This document shows positions 44,073-56,940 of a stretch of DNA of 64,000 bases, one piece after another. The translations under genes were made by a program, and so were the position numbers. How positions within the stretch are numbered: position 1 is the stretch's first letter; the number at the start of each line of letters is the position of its first letter. The stretch covers positions 13,206,001 through 13,270,000 of the forward strand of contig NC_079516.1 in the NCBI RefSeq assembly GCF_000801105.2, in the 5' to 3' direction. Under the pieces are notes generated by a model. The model was not told the origin of the DNA and ran no database searches. It worked only from the letters and a program-made list of their open reading frames with translations. The DNA is from Raphanus sativus. Lineage: Eukaryota > Streptophyta > Magnoliopsida > Brassicales > Brassicaceae.

Positions 44073-47000
44073 AGACTAAGAGTAAATATTTTTTTTTTTT
44101 TTTGAAAGAATTTTAAATTTATTTCAATCAAAAAAACCTTGATACAGATTGTTTCACTGCCTCCTTTCTATACAAGACTCCAAAGCTTTAAAAGAAAATA
44201 AAAAACTTCACACTTCTATGAACTTCTTTCAAACCACAACTCCATAGCTTTCTCAAATTGTTCTCCCTTCTTCCTCTTGAGAGAGGTGATTTTGTTTCTG
44301 ATCATCTTGTCCAACCGAGTAATAAGGCATGAAGCAGTCTGTGATCCTTCACCAACTCTTCTCACATTTCTTTCACGCCATATTGCATAAGCAACAGCCT
44401 GAAAACAATAGCGTAATAGGAATGTCCTGACCCTCCCTCGAACTCCATTTACCACTACTTGAAGCACCCTTGACCAGTCAGAAACCCTTCCATTCCCTAC
44501 CAGATTTTTTATTGTGCCCAACCACACTTCTTTCGAATAGCAACATCCAAAAAAGAGGTGATCTCTTGTTTCAATCTCTGTATTACACAGCCAACAAGTC
44601 ACTATCGCCTGAGGATTCCAGTTAAGAATCCTGTCCCCTGTTGCTAAACGATTATGAACAGCTAACCAAGCAAGAAAGGTGAATTTTGGTGTTGCTTCAG
44701 AAAACCAAACCCCTTTGAACCAGCTTACCTTCGGTGACTTCATTCTTATAATGTTCCAAGTTTGAGATGTAGAGAACCCTTCTCTGAACTCCCCATTCTC
44801 TCTTTTCCAAAGGCAAATATCCTCTTCTTCATTGAGCCCTCTATTTTTAAGAGCCAATACTTCATTTTCAATCAACTGGAGATGAGTAACTCGATGCCTT
44901 TTCACTCGATATAATTGAACAGCCCGCTCCACTGTGCTATTTATAGGAATGCCAAGATCCATAGTTCCCCTTTCTCCAGCAAACTCAATAAGATTTCCCA
45001 AAGAAGACCAACTATCAAACCAGAAAGAAGTATTAGTTCCACTCTTTACCTCCATTCTCGTCATCTGCATAGCTAGAGGTCTTAGCTTTAGCAATTTCTT
45101 CCACATCCAAGACCCTAGCGAGCTTTTCTCCTTCACACTCCAGTAAGACCCCTTGCGAATAAGATACTTCCAAATCCACTTCACCCACAGCGAGGGTCTA
45201 CTTGCTATGAGACGCCAAATAAGTTTCAAACAAGCCACTCTATTTGCATCAGATAGATTCTTTAAACCGAGCCCACCTTCTTCCTTTGGTTTACATACAT
45301 CTACCCAAGCTATCTTAGCTTTTTGAGTTGACAATACCGGACCAGACCAGAGAAATGCTGCGCAAATACTATTTATCTCTTGGATGCATTTGCTAGGGAG
45401 CCTGAACGCAGACATCCAGAAGTTAGTAATGCTGTATAGAACTGAACCAATAAGTTGGAGCCTCCCAGCAAACGTTAAATGTCTCACTGTCCAGGAAGCG
45501 ATTCTACTTCTTATTCTAGCAATGAGAGGACTATAATCTTGAACGGTCATCCTCTTGGTGAGAAGAGGTAATCCAAGATAACGAACCGGCAGAATTCCTG
45601 CTTCAAACGGAAATTGCTCCAAGATTGCCACACTATCATCTGCTTTAACTCCAGCCAGATATAATGTAGACTTCTCCAAGCTAATGTTGAGACCAGAGAT
45701 TCTTGCAAATTCTTGAAATACTGATAAGATCCCCTCAATAGATGATTTCTTCCCGTCTGAAAACACTAATACATCATCCGCAAAACAGATGTGAGTTAAA
45801 CTCAACTCCTTGCAGTAAGGATGAAAGCCTATTCTCTTTTCTGTTGCAGCTTTATCTAAGAGTTTTGATAAGACTTGCATACAGATTACGAATAAGTAGG
45901 GAGAGAGAGAGCACCCTTGCCTTAAACCTCTCTTGCTATTAAAGTAGCCTGCCAATTCTCCATTTACTTGAATTGAAAAAGAGGCCAACTCAATGCACTT
46001 CTTGATCCAAATTATAAACTTCTCCGGGAACTTGAGAGCCGCTAACACTGAAAGCAAGAATGGCCATTGCACAGAGTCGAAAGCCTTGGATACATCAATC
46101 TTGACTGCACATCTCTCAGAAACAGAATCCTTGTGGTAACTTTTAACCAGTTCTGACGCCAACAACACATTTTCCATCAGTAATCTCTCTTTGACGAACG
46201 CCGACTGATTCAAAGATATGAACAAGGGAAGCAAACTTTTCATCCGCTTAGCCAGAATCTTTGAAATGACTTTGTAGATTACGTTACAGCAGGAAATGGG
46301 CCGATAATCCTTCATCATAATAGCATCATTCTTCTTTGGTATCAAAGCCAGTATGGTAGAATTGATACCTTTAGGCAAGAAACCTTTGTCGAAGAAAGCC
46401 CTCACTGCAGTGACAAAATCTCTTCCAACAATACTCCAAGATGCTTTAAAAAATTCACTCGTATATCCATCTGGCCCCGGAGACTTGTCCTTTGCCATAG
46501 AAAACAGAACTTTTCTTACTTCCTCATCTGTAACCTCTCGAGTTAACATGCTTCTGTCTTCTTCCGAGCACTCATAGTTTAATAACAATTTAAGCTCCTC
46601 CATACTAGCTTCCCTATAATCCTCCGGAACATACGTCAAGAAATTATAGAAATGATCCACCGCTTCTTTCTTTATATCTTCCTGCGTATCTACTATCGAT
46701 CCATCCAGTCTCTTTATTTCCCTTATAGAATTTCGAATCTCTCTCACTTGTGCAGCTCTGTGGAAACTCTTATTATTTCCATCACCCACCTCTAACCAAT
46801 GTATCTTTGCTCGCTGACTCAATACTTTCTCCTCCAAAGTGGAAAGAAATATCCATCTTCTATAAGCAATAACCTCCACGCCAATGTTACTTTGATTAGG
46901 ATCAGCTAACGTCCTAACCTGAGCTTCACAAAGATTTTTATAAGCTTCTCTAGTCTTCTTTATAATATCTCCAACTTTTTCTCTGCTAAGCTGTTTCAAA

Positions 47001-47511
47001 ATTGGCTTCATTTCCTTAAGCTTCTTTGAGAGTCTAAATAACGCCGATGTCGAGATGAACAGAGGTACAGTATCTTCCCAAAACCCCTTCACTGTTGAGA
47101 GAAATTCCGGCATTTCCACCAAAGCATTCACGAACTTAAACGGCTTCTTCGGCTTCACTAAATCTGCTTTAATAGTGATCCTACATCTCTGATGGTCAGA
47201 ACACCCTCCAGCCTCAAATACACAGTATGATTGAGGAAATTTATTCATCCACACTTCATTTATCAAGGTCCGATCTAGCTTCTTGCATATGACTCCATTT
47301 TCCCTTCTATTACACCAAGTGAATCTCGGTCCCTGATACGACATGTCAACCAGAGAACAATACTTCACCGTGTCTTGAAACTCTATCATACCCAAAGAAT
47401 CATGAGATACTTCCTCCACTGAATGCTCACTCCCATCCAAGATCTCATTGAAATCACCTTGAATAATCCAAGGGGATTGATCTCATTAAAACAAGACTAA
47501 GAGTAAATATT
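44073..47511 (-). mobile_element. 5'-truncated L1-type LINE with an 18-bp target-site duplication
   Basis: The element body is 44091-47493 on the minus strand. It is flanked by perfect copies of agactaagagtaaatatt (44073-44090 and 47494-47511). Its 3' end carries a poly(A) (T12 on the plus strand, 44091-44102). The 5' end is truncated inside the endonuclease: ORF1 and most of the endonuclease are missing. The reverse-transcriptase frame is unbroken and the duplication is perfect, so the insertion is young. Confidence 0.93.
44216..47486 (-). CDS. LINE ORF2 protein, truncated (endonuclease remnant, reverse transcriptase, zinc-binding C-terminus)
   Basis: The open frame runs through DQSPWIIQGDFNEILDGSE at the truncation point (about 47486); its first ATG is at 47440, giving 1074 aa. 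Order: the C-terminal end of an APE-type endonuclease (GPRFTWCNRR...GGCSDHQRC), reverse transcriptase with DKSPGPDGYTSEF, LKDYRPISCCN-type motif (MMKDYRPISCCN) and the catalytic CFADDVLVFSDG (about residue 555), a zf-RVT region with CWLCNTEIETRDHLFFGC, and the terminal AIWRERNVRR signature. Stops are absent throughout. Lacking ORF1 and the endonuclease active site, it cannot mobilise itself. It is a remnant of a recently active family and not a host gene. Confidence 0.9.
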
Positions 47512-50500
47512 ACACTTTAAAAAAACAGTTGGATCACAATATAAATTAACCTTGAACAATTTAAAGAAAATCTCATTAATGAGGATCGCCGAATATTAGT
47601 TTTATCATGTCATATAAATTTATATATTGATTAATATAAGTTTTTTTAGAAATTGGATTTTTGACTTACTAATTTTTCAGTTAATTCTATGGTGCAAATT
47701 GACATCTTAATTAAGTGTTACCTAAGTAAATCTTTTTTTAATTAATACAAATTTAAGGTTACTATTTTTTTAAATGTTTCTCTATAAATATATAGTTAAT
47801 GTTAATCACGATTAATTTGATGATTGTTTGTTGTTTTTGTAAAAACTACTTTTCGTCCAATTTAGCTTTTAGTTTTTATTATCATAAACCCCATTTAATT
47901 TGCCAATCAAAATTTTTAACAATTGGATTTTCTAAATTTTAGGAAAAATAGTTTTTAAAAATTTCAACTAATTTAAGAAGAAAAATCAAAACCAAATTTT
48001 TGGGCTTTTAGTAAAAACGAATTTTATTTCTTTTTTATAAAAAGTACTACACACACATATATATCAGTTAAATTAATAATTAAGTAAATTATATTTCCTA
48101 AAGAGAAAATTTCCATACAATTTTTTGTAGATAAGATATCATTTAAAGATGACAAAAATATATTATTTAAACAATAATGTAAAATAATTTATTTGTGGCT
48201 CATATCTGTATTAAAATCTTCAGTGCATATTAAATGGATCCTTATCTTCATAGAGAAGATTTCCAGGCAAAAGCCCAGTATAACCAAGAAACTGGCCTAC
48301 CTTGTTACTGAATCCTCTTGCATGTAACAGGGTAGCCTTTTTTTGCTAAGAACCAACCTACTTTTCAAAAGAAAATATATGCAATCACATAATTTAGAGG
48401 TTCAATATGTATAGCGGTTGTCTGCATTTGTTTTCTTGGCTATGAATTTTGTGGGTATTATAAGTGTTCATGACTTCAACCCTTACAGTAGAAGAAAAAC
48501 ATATCCTTAGGTCGATTGCTTCTGAACAATGGTTAGAATCAAACATTAGATGCTGTTTTAGTGAGAATATCCCCTATACATTATTTGAAAAGTAATTTTG
48601 GTACATATCATTTCTATAATCAGTTTCACAAAAGAAATATGACATAATATTAAAATTGATGATATGGCTTTCGAAAAATAGGACATAAATTATTTTGTTT
48701 AATGTTGACTTATATTTCTGGTAAATTTTTTAAAATATGGTAATAATTCATACATTACATTTAATATTGATATTTATTTTGGTAAAAAAAACAAATATGG
48801 TAATTTCTTATACATCATCTATAAAATAAAATATATTCGTATATAGCATTACAAATTTTGAAATATTATTTGATTTTATTTTCTATAATTATACAATATG
48901 TATTACTAAAGCTTTCAAAATTTACTACAATTTTTGAAAACTTAGATTTCTAATCATAAAATCATTAATTTCTTATATATCTATAAATTTTATAAATATT
49001 ATTTAGTTTAAATTTTTGATAATTATACAATTTTATATCATTTTTTAGTTTTATACAGATTGATTTAATATATTTAAACAATATAAATAGATAAAAAATA
49101 CTATCTACGATTATAATTTAATCATGTACATATATATTCTTCAATATATTTTTAACAAAAATATTTTTTCTTAATTTAATATGTAACTATATCAAATCTA
49201 TATTTAAATATTGGTAAAAATAATTAATTCTATAATATTTCATAAACTTTATTTAAATATAACTTAAATTTTGAAAAAAAAAATTACTGCACATGACATG
49301 GTGCAGGAAAACATTTAGTTTCTTTTAGAAAACAAATCTGAGTAGTATAATGATTAACCTAAAACTTTGGGATGATTAGATAGAAAAATATGGTTGAGCG
49401 GTATACCAAAGTCAATCCAAATAATTATTGAAGACATTCTTAGGTAATAACATCATCATCTGGTAATCAACTGTCAGCTTCCTTTATTGCCCAGAGATCC
49501 AATTAGGATAGTGTTCGACACATAGCAAGGACTATATACATCAGAAAATAAAGATTATACTATAATAGGTACAGTAAAGAGAGACATAAATATTCTGTAA
49601 TCATCAAAAATCGAAATATATAATAATCATTTCATCCAACTTCTTATAAAGAGATGTTTTTATCTTAAATATAGTTTAGGCTAAATACAACTTAGAATTG
49701 AAAAGTGCTGAAATGATAATATATACATAGATTCTCGAATTTGGTCGATTTTTTTTCACTTTGAACATGGCATGGCGTGCATCGGCCACCCTGAGTTTTG
49801 GTGTAATAAGGTAAACATTATCTAATCTATTTGTACAAAAAGAAAAACATTATATATAGAGAGAATCTAGATGACAAATATATATATGTTTAACCAAAAA
49901 TGAAGGAAAAAACGATGCAAAAGAAGATGCAAAGAATAGAGAACCACATGAATCTTATTAGAGAGTACCCCCACGACCCACCTCTATCACTTCGTTGCTT
50001 TTCATTTTTTGTTTTTATTTCAAAAGGAGATTCCAATCGATCGATGACTATGTTCAGCAACAGATATGCAATATTCATAAGAAATAATTGTAAAAAATTG
50101 TAACTACAGTTGACAGCGCAACCGAAAACAGTGATCTCTTGATTATATATATTTTTTTCTTTAAATAATAACATAAGTATTCCTTTCTTATATTTGATCA
50201 AAAAAGCATTCCTTTTATATTTGATAAAATAAGTCTTCCTTTTTATATATAAATAAAATATATATTTAAAAAAACAGTAAGTAAAAAGGTAAAATCTAAA
50301 AAAAAAAGCTTCTTCATTTTGTTTTCCACGTATGGGCTTTCGCTACATGTTGCCATGGTCCCAAAAGAATATGGCTGAAATTATGGATAAAAATCATTTT
50401 CTTCCTATGCTTTTTTCAATCTTATTAACTCAGTGACTAATGGATCATCATTTCAACTAGACATATTTCACACAATCTTTTAATCAAATATACATACGAT

Positions 50501-52824
50501 GATCTTTCAAAAAAAAATGTACATACGATGATACTATATGTAATATTCCAATAGACTAATCAACTAATTTCCCTACCAAAACTAATAAATTAATAAACAC
50601 CAGCCGATGTTTAGAAGTGAGTGTACATGTATTATCTCAAATCTCAATAAACAGAGTGAAGTGTATCCTTAACTCAGAATTTTCGACATTTGCAATATGA
50701 TAACGTTAATAAGTCTAAGTTTTACGTCAAACAGTAGTGGCATTGAGAACGAAACTACAGTTTTTGACGTGAAGAAGTGTTTAATTAATCACGATATAAA
50801 GGTAAATTAACAAAAAGAAGACCAGGTTCGTGTGATGTTGGTGGTGATTAATATAACAAAAGTATTCGTATACGAATTCTCGACTGTAATAGAACATGAG
50901 TAACAGCATGAACTATCAAGGAACAAATAAATTGTCGAAAATATTAGATAGATAGAACTGAGGTATCGGGTGGAAAATAAAAATAAGAAACGTCACTAAA
51001 AAGTTCACCAAACAACCGCAAAAAGTTACAAATTCAAGAAAAGTGAGAAGGATCAACGCAATCTAGATGCTTGGGTGAGATTCGATGCGAGCATTGTGAA
51101 AGGATAATAATGAGTTTTAGTTTGCGAGATAAACTAAGATCATAAATAAAATGTAATGGACATGTTACGACCGATGAGTTTGAATGTTAACCAGAGCCGT
51201 TGTTCTTTTTTTTTTTGCTTCCAAGCATATAATATAGATCAGTGCTTGGAAGAGCCAGTGGAGAACATTCTGAAATGAGTGTTGAGGCTTAAGGTTTGCA
51301 TTTTTCATAGCGATCAGCCATATGCTAAGGAACTTATATGTAATTAAAAGTAGAAAAACTTATCTGGAAAAACGATGCCTGCACCAAATGATATTGGCCC
51401 AAGGGACATCAAAATAACTACAATGAAACACGAGTAAGTGAGGAACATTGTGGGATTTTCTCAACTTGGTTAAAATATATTGGATCATCTAGAACGAGGA
51501 TCTTAGTGATTCCTCTATATAGGCTACAGTCCAAACTGGTCCTTACTAAATTGTAGATGTGCAGCTTTTTTCTTCCAATGATATGGTGGTGTTGGTGTCG
51601 GCTTTTAGTTGAATAGTGGGTTATGACCCGGGGAATCAATAAACACGTCATGGCCTACTTGGGTGGTTTCCAAATTTATGGTGTGATTACATCCCCTAGC
51701 TCAATGTCAATAACGAGAGTTGATGAAATATAACGTGTGCCCAAAGCAGACGACGAGACACCTAGTTATATAGAAAGTAAACCTATATATTCGTGTGATG
51801 AAACATCATAATACAAGACAAAATTTGGAAGGAGGAACAAAACCTAGTACATATATGTAGTCACAGAACTTAAAACACCTTGCAACTATTCCAATCACAA
51901 ATTAGTTTTTTTTTTATTCCAATCACAAATTAAGGTGGGTTCCAAACTAAGAGCAGCTCCAATGCTAGGTTTTAGAGGAGATCTAACAATAAAAAGAAAA
52001 TAAAAAAACTAAAAGAAATTAAGGAAAGAGAATGAAAAAGTTCTAATCTTGAGACAATTCAAAACCTTTGCTTGCATCTTTTCTCCGCATATCATTATCT
52101 AAATAATCTAGTGATTTAATTTAAATCAAAACTTAGTTATCTAACTTGAATACTATTTTTTTTCTAAGAACCTTTGTTTTACAACCTGACTGATAATGTT
52201 GCTCTATATGAACCCCAAAGAGGAATAAAGAGAATCAAGTCAACAAGAAGTTACATGTTTGTTTAAGAAATCATGAGAATCTAGAGAATGGATTTGAGAG
52301 TGTGCAAAAAAAAGGAAGGGAAATGAGAGTATGTGAAAGGTGGTAACTGGTAAGAGACGAACAATAATGGAACAACAACAAAAGTGGCAAACAAATAGGA
52401 CCTACGTCGAAAATAACGAGTGGTATTACAGGAGCCCTTCAATTCTCAATGATGAACAATAATGTCTATCACTTTCCCGCTTCACTATTTTTACAGTATC
52501 CATGACCCAACTGTTTTTTTTTCAAATTTATTTTCTTCTTTTGGCAATTGTGTTAATAAAATTAAGTTACAGATGTTTTTATATCTAATTAATATACTTT
52601 ATCTTAACCAAAAATTTAAACATACATTAATCTTGCACGTCAATAGTGCTAATCCTTCTTTTTGTGCTAGAAATACTTCAAAATAAATATGTATAGCTAA
52701 ATGTAGTAAAATATATATGCAACATCATTTTGCAAACATATATTCGTCTTGTTAGAAAATAATTGCAAGCTAGTTTAAACAAATTGATATATTTAAGTAA
52801 TTAATAATCCACTTACCAAAATAT
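47512..52824. other. Long AT-rich region upstream of MYB28
   Basis: No protein-coding gene is supported in 5.3 kb. At about 47817-48050 lies a degenerate relative of the Harbinger-like element at 40564 (gatgattgtttgttgttttt, gtaaaaactacttttcgtcc). The rest is AT-rich. Open frames at 49890-50201 and 51418-51651 have no recognisable family. This region presumably holds distal MYB28 regulatory sequence. Confidence 0.5.
51950..52207. mobile_element. MITE candidate upstream of MYB28
   Basis: Left end agagcagctccaatgctagg and right end tgataatgttgctct are imperfect inverted repeats of the AGAGCA(N)CTCCAATG type frequent in Brassicaceae. The interior is AT-rich. It lies about 1.0 kb upstream of the MYB28 start codon. 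Confidence 0.45.
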
Positions 52825-52836
52825 CTATATATATAG
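52825..52836 (+). promoter_or_regulatory. TATA box of MYB28
   Basis: CTATATATATAG, followed about 30 bases later by a CACCACCATCAC-rich leader start. It places the transcript start near 52860 and a leader of about 350 bases before the main ATG. Confidence 0.6.
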
Positions 52837-52938
52837 AGTGTAACTCGGTAGCTCACCACCATCACACAATTCATTTCTCTTCTTCACAAGCTTCTTTAGT
52901 CTGAACCTAGTGTTATAAATTTCAAATATTCCAAGGAT

Positions 52939-52944
52939 ATGTAG
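52939..52944 (+). promoter_or_regulatory. Minimal upstream ORF (ATG-TAG) in the MYB28 leader
   Basis: A start codon immediately followed by a stop, in the sequence ggatATGTAGaaag. It is expected to load and release ribosomes. It is followed by a second upstream ORF at 52978. Confidence 0.5.
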
Positions 52945-52977
52945 AAAGCAAAATTCGAAATCTACTTGAAAAGAAAC

Positions 52978-53091
52978 ATGAAAACACCTAGCAGCTCTGT
53001 GGGTAAGACCCAGGAGGGCTTCTCGATTTGTCTTATATTCAGATGTATCAGAGTTCTCATCAACAGATCTATTTCTTTCTTACCTTTTTAG
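52978..53091 (+). promoter_or_regulatory. Upstream ORF of 37 codons, with possible leader intron, in MYB28
   Basis: It opens MKTPSSSVGKTQEGF and stops at TAG 53089-53091, 116 bp before the main ATG. A good donor (GG|GTAAGA, at 53003) and acceptor (TTTTTAG|, ending 53091) could remove 53003-53091, in which case the peptide would change after about eight residues. Other MYB genes of this clade, notably ATR1/MYB34, have an upstream ORF in the leader (from memory). Confidence 0.45.
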
Positions 53092-53207
53092 AAAATCTCC
53101 TTTCATATTTTAGTTTCCTCAAGTATATTTTCTCAACATAGTATTTCATTTGGTGTTATTTAAGAGATTATAACATTTTACACCTTAGTGTTCATATATC
53201 GAAGAAA

Positions 53208-55049
53208 ATGTCAAGAAAACCATGTTGTGTCGGAGAAGGGCTGAAGAAAGGGGCATGGACCACCGAGGAAGACAAGAAACTCATCTCTTACATCCACGAG
53301 CATGGAGAAGGTGGCTGGCGCGACATTCCCCAAAAAGCTGGTTAGTATATAATTTACACGTTTATTTAGGATTTGTTTTACTGAAACTTTAGTATTTTTT
53401 TGTATAATATTTTGATGAGAATATGGTGTTTAATATAGGGTTGAAAAGGTGTGGAAAGAGTTGTAGACTACGATGGACTAACTACCTAAAACCTGAGATC
53501 AAAAGAGGCGAGTTTAGTTCGGAGGAGGAACAAATAATCATCATGCTCCATGCTGCTCGTGGCAACAAGTACGTTTATTTTCAACAAAAAGGACGTTTAT
53601 ATGTTTATAGACCCTCCAGTGACTACCATTCTAGTTTCCTCTTTTTATTACGGCAAACAAATTTCACTAACAAGAATTTAGATCACAAAGTCAATATTTA
53701 GAATTTCTGAAACACAAGTTATTACATAACCAATGTTGGGATTTTAGACCAAAAAAAAAAAAACCAATGTTGGGATTTATTTAGTTTGTATCCAACTTTT
53801 ATTGTCTGATATTATCCACTTTTGATTTAAAAGTCAAGTATGCGCGAAAGATTTTTGAAGTTCTTTCCAAAATATCTAGTACTTAATTAGAATTGAATTT
53901 TTTATATATTAAATAGTATATGTCTAAACTTTTAATGTGAAACTTTATTTGATATTTCAACAGCTAATACATATACCATATATTATTAAAAAAGTACAAC
54001 ATGAAAGTAAGTTTGACGATGCTTCTAAAATGAAATCTTACTCCGCTAACAAAATAAAATCAACTATTTATTTCTTTCTCATGTATTTGACAATTTTCTG
54101 ATGCAAAATATGTGTTTGATTAGCAATTTTTGACAAACTTATCCATAAAAAAAGCTTCAAAAAAATTATAGTATTAATTTTGGTCTTCCATCTCGTTCTT
54201 TTCTTTATTCTTGTCTTTAGGTGGTCGGTCATAGCAAGACATTTACCAAGGAGAACCGACAATGAGATCAAGAATTACTGGAACACGCATCTCAAGAAAC
54301 GTCTGATCGACCAGGGTATTGACCCCGTGACTCACAAGCCACTAGCTTCTAATACTAACCCTACTGTCACCACCACCACGACTACGCAGCCTGGGAGCTT
54401 GCATTCCCTAGATGCATCTAGTCCCGACGACCAATACCCCCGGTCGACTTCAATGCCTTCCATGTCTCTTCCTATTTCCTCCGGCTTAAACACAGTATCC
54501 GAGATCACCACAAATGATGGGACACCAGTTAAGGGAGATTCCTTGAGTTGCAAGAAAAGTATTAAGAAATCGAGCTCTACATCAAGGCTTTTAAACAAAG
54601 TTGCTGCTAAAGCAACTTCCATCAAAGATATCTTGAGTGCTACTACAATACCATATGGGAGCTTTTCCAATGGCTTCCCTGAGCAGAGTCCCAATGAAGA
54701 AGATAGTTCCAAGGCACTCGTTGACTTGGATCCCTTTTCCCAATCATTGTTGTACACTGAGCACGAGATACATGCTACTTCTGATCTTGATATGGATCAG
54801 GGTTATGATTTCTCATATTTTCTCGAGAAAATCGGGAGAGATGATCACCACAACGAGGAGCACGACATGAATGTTGAGTATGGTCATGATCTTCTTATGT
54901 CCGATGTGTCCCAAGAAGTCTCATCAACTAGCGTTGATGATCAAGACAATATGATTGGAAACTTCGAGGGTTGGTCAAGTTATCTTCTTGACCATGCTGG
55001 TTATATATATGACACGGACTATGATTTGCTCGAGAAGCAAATCATATGA
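53208..55049 (+). CDS. MYB28: R2R3-MYB transcription factor MYB28 (aliphatic glucosinolate regulator)
   Basis: Exons 53208-53340, 53439-53568 and 54221-55049 join with GT-AG introns to 363 aa. The protein starts [21 protein letters not shown]2 (about residues 12-62) and R3 (65-115) keep the regularly spaced Trp residues, with Ile replacing the first R3 Trp as usual. R3 ends [20 protein letters not shown]. The C-terminus includes [37 protein letters not shown] and [19 protein letters not shown], which I recall as the MYB28 signature rather than MYB29 or MYB76. Both introns match R2R3-MYB positions. It activates methionine-derived glucosinolate genes in the nucleus (established for Arabidopsis). 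Relative to Arabidopsis it lacks a few residues after DILSA. The gene looks intact and functional. Confidence 0.95.
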
Positions 55050-56504
55050 AATATTTATATTCGAACAGAACGGTTTCATACTAAATGAAACTTTCCTGAA
55101 CGAGAAGTTTTATATGTGTTATTATTTGGATGTTTATTAATCGCTAGGGTTTGTATGATGTCAAATAAGGTGTTAATGTTAAGACACCGCAAGAAGTAAG
55201 AAAATAGTACTCGAGTTATGGTTTCTCTGACACTGAGAAACACCTTGCATGGTACCTCACGGATCAATTGGTAATTGATTTGCGCTTGTCACAAACTAAC
55301 AATGTTTCATAATATTTATTATAATAAAGTTTTTTAAATATTTTTTAGTATCCACTATTTTTTAAAAAATTATTATCATATTATTTTGGAAAAATAATAA
55401 TTGTTATTCTTTTGTTAAAAGATAAAGTCCATTCTAATCATCAGTCATGCATGCTCTTTCTTTATGATCATATATCAGTGTTTCCAACTTTCCATGGCAT
55501 GAAGGTGGTGTCATCTTTCGTTGGACTGGACTTTGGAATCGACCACACGAAAAAGACGTTCCAATAGAAAATGTATCTGTGGTCCGTAAAACAATTAGAT
55601 GAAAGCTAAAGATCAAGAGGTAAACATATAATTGGAAGTGTGGTCCGTAAACAATTACTTGCTATCAAAATAAAGAAAAAGGCGACAAGATTTTCTCATT
55701 GTTTTTTGACAAATTAATAATTCTGTGAAGTCTTACTCTCCCTTTCGTAAGTGGCATTTTGACCCACCTCACTCATCCATCAATGATGTTTTTAATGATT
55801 CGTAACGATGCCCCTAGAATCTTACAAAGAGGCACGAAACAAAACACAAAACACAAATTACAAGACTAAAGTCATCACGCACTCGACCTTATTCGTACTG
55901 ATGTGTCGCTTGCGACGATGATCGCCTCTTTCAGTGATCTCCGCTTTTTTCTTCTATGAGTTTATCCCATTCCTCTTGAGAAGATTTACCTTTACCATCA
56001 TGAAAAGAATTCGGTATTTGTAAATTATAAACAACTTTTGTATTGGTTAAACTATTTAATTTATAAATTTCCTAGCTAACTGTATGTCACCATAACCTTT
56101 TACCTTATTTGTTTCATTCCTATCGATATATTGACAATAATTTATAGTAACACACACACGAATGAAAACAAGTAAAACTTCATCCATTTCTTGTTTTTTT
56201 TGTCCAAAACTTCATGCATTTCTAGCACCAAATTTTAGCCCAAAAAAAAACTTCATGCATTTCTAATAATGTAAATTAATTAGGTTTATTTTTCTAGCCG
56301 TTTCTTGGCCGATTTTGTTGTTATGTTTTGAATGTAGTCTTGATTTGGTAGCATTAGTTAAGTTGGGAAGTTTCATGTTTATATGAACCGCGGTGTTTGA
56401 CCGTGATGTTCAGCTTAGTTGTTTTTATTAGGGGAAATTTCAGTTTTACCGTAAGTTTGGTATCACAAATTCATCATCTATACTATAGTGTGGTATTAAT
56501 ATAA
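55050..56504. other. 3' flank of MYB28
   Basis: 3' untranslated region, then non-coding DNA. No gene or delimited element was recognised. Confidence 0.5.
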
Positions 56505-56940
56505 CTAGGAAAAGAACCGCGCATTCGCGCGGGCATATAAATTCTTTACTAAAAATCTATATTGTTTCAATAATATTAATAAAATATAAATTTAATAATT
56601 ATATTTTCTTTTTATTTATTTAAATATTTTTTTTATTTCATTTCCATATTTTGTCAACTCTTTTATCATACAAAAAAGTTTACGATATGTATTATATATT
56701 TACTTCATAAGTGATAAATTTGTATCCATAATTACTTTCAACAATAGTAGTTGATTCGAACTATATCTAATGAGTATTTTTGGTTATTCTTAATAGTTAT
56801 TTTTGGATAAATTTGAATATAAAATACCCCAACCAGATATAAAGAGTATGGAATTTTCTGTTTTTTCCCATGGAGTACCCATCCAGATCGGAGAAAACCC
56901 GACTCGAATTCAATCCAGTTTTTTTGCAATATCTGAACAA

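Noticed and set aside
44934..46577. Plus-strand open frames within the first LINE
   Set aside because: They lie antisense to the intact reverse-transcriptase frame.
49890..50201. 103-codon open frame on the minus strand
   Set aside because: Hydrophobic, AT-driven composition, no family, and no splice or promoter context.
51418..51651. 77-codon open frame on the minus strand
   Set aside because: It does not resemble a known protein and has no supporting promoter or exon structure; a decayed gene cannot be excluded.
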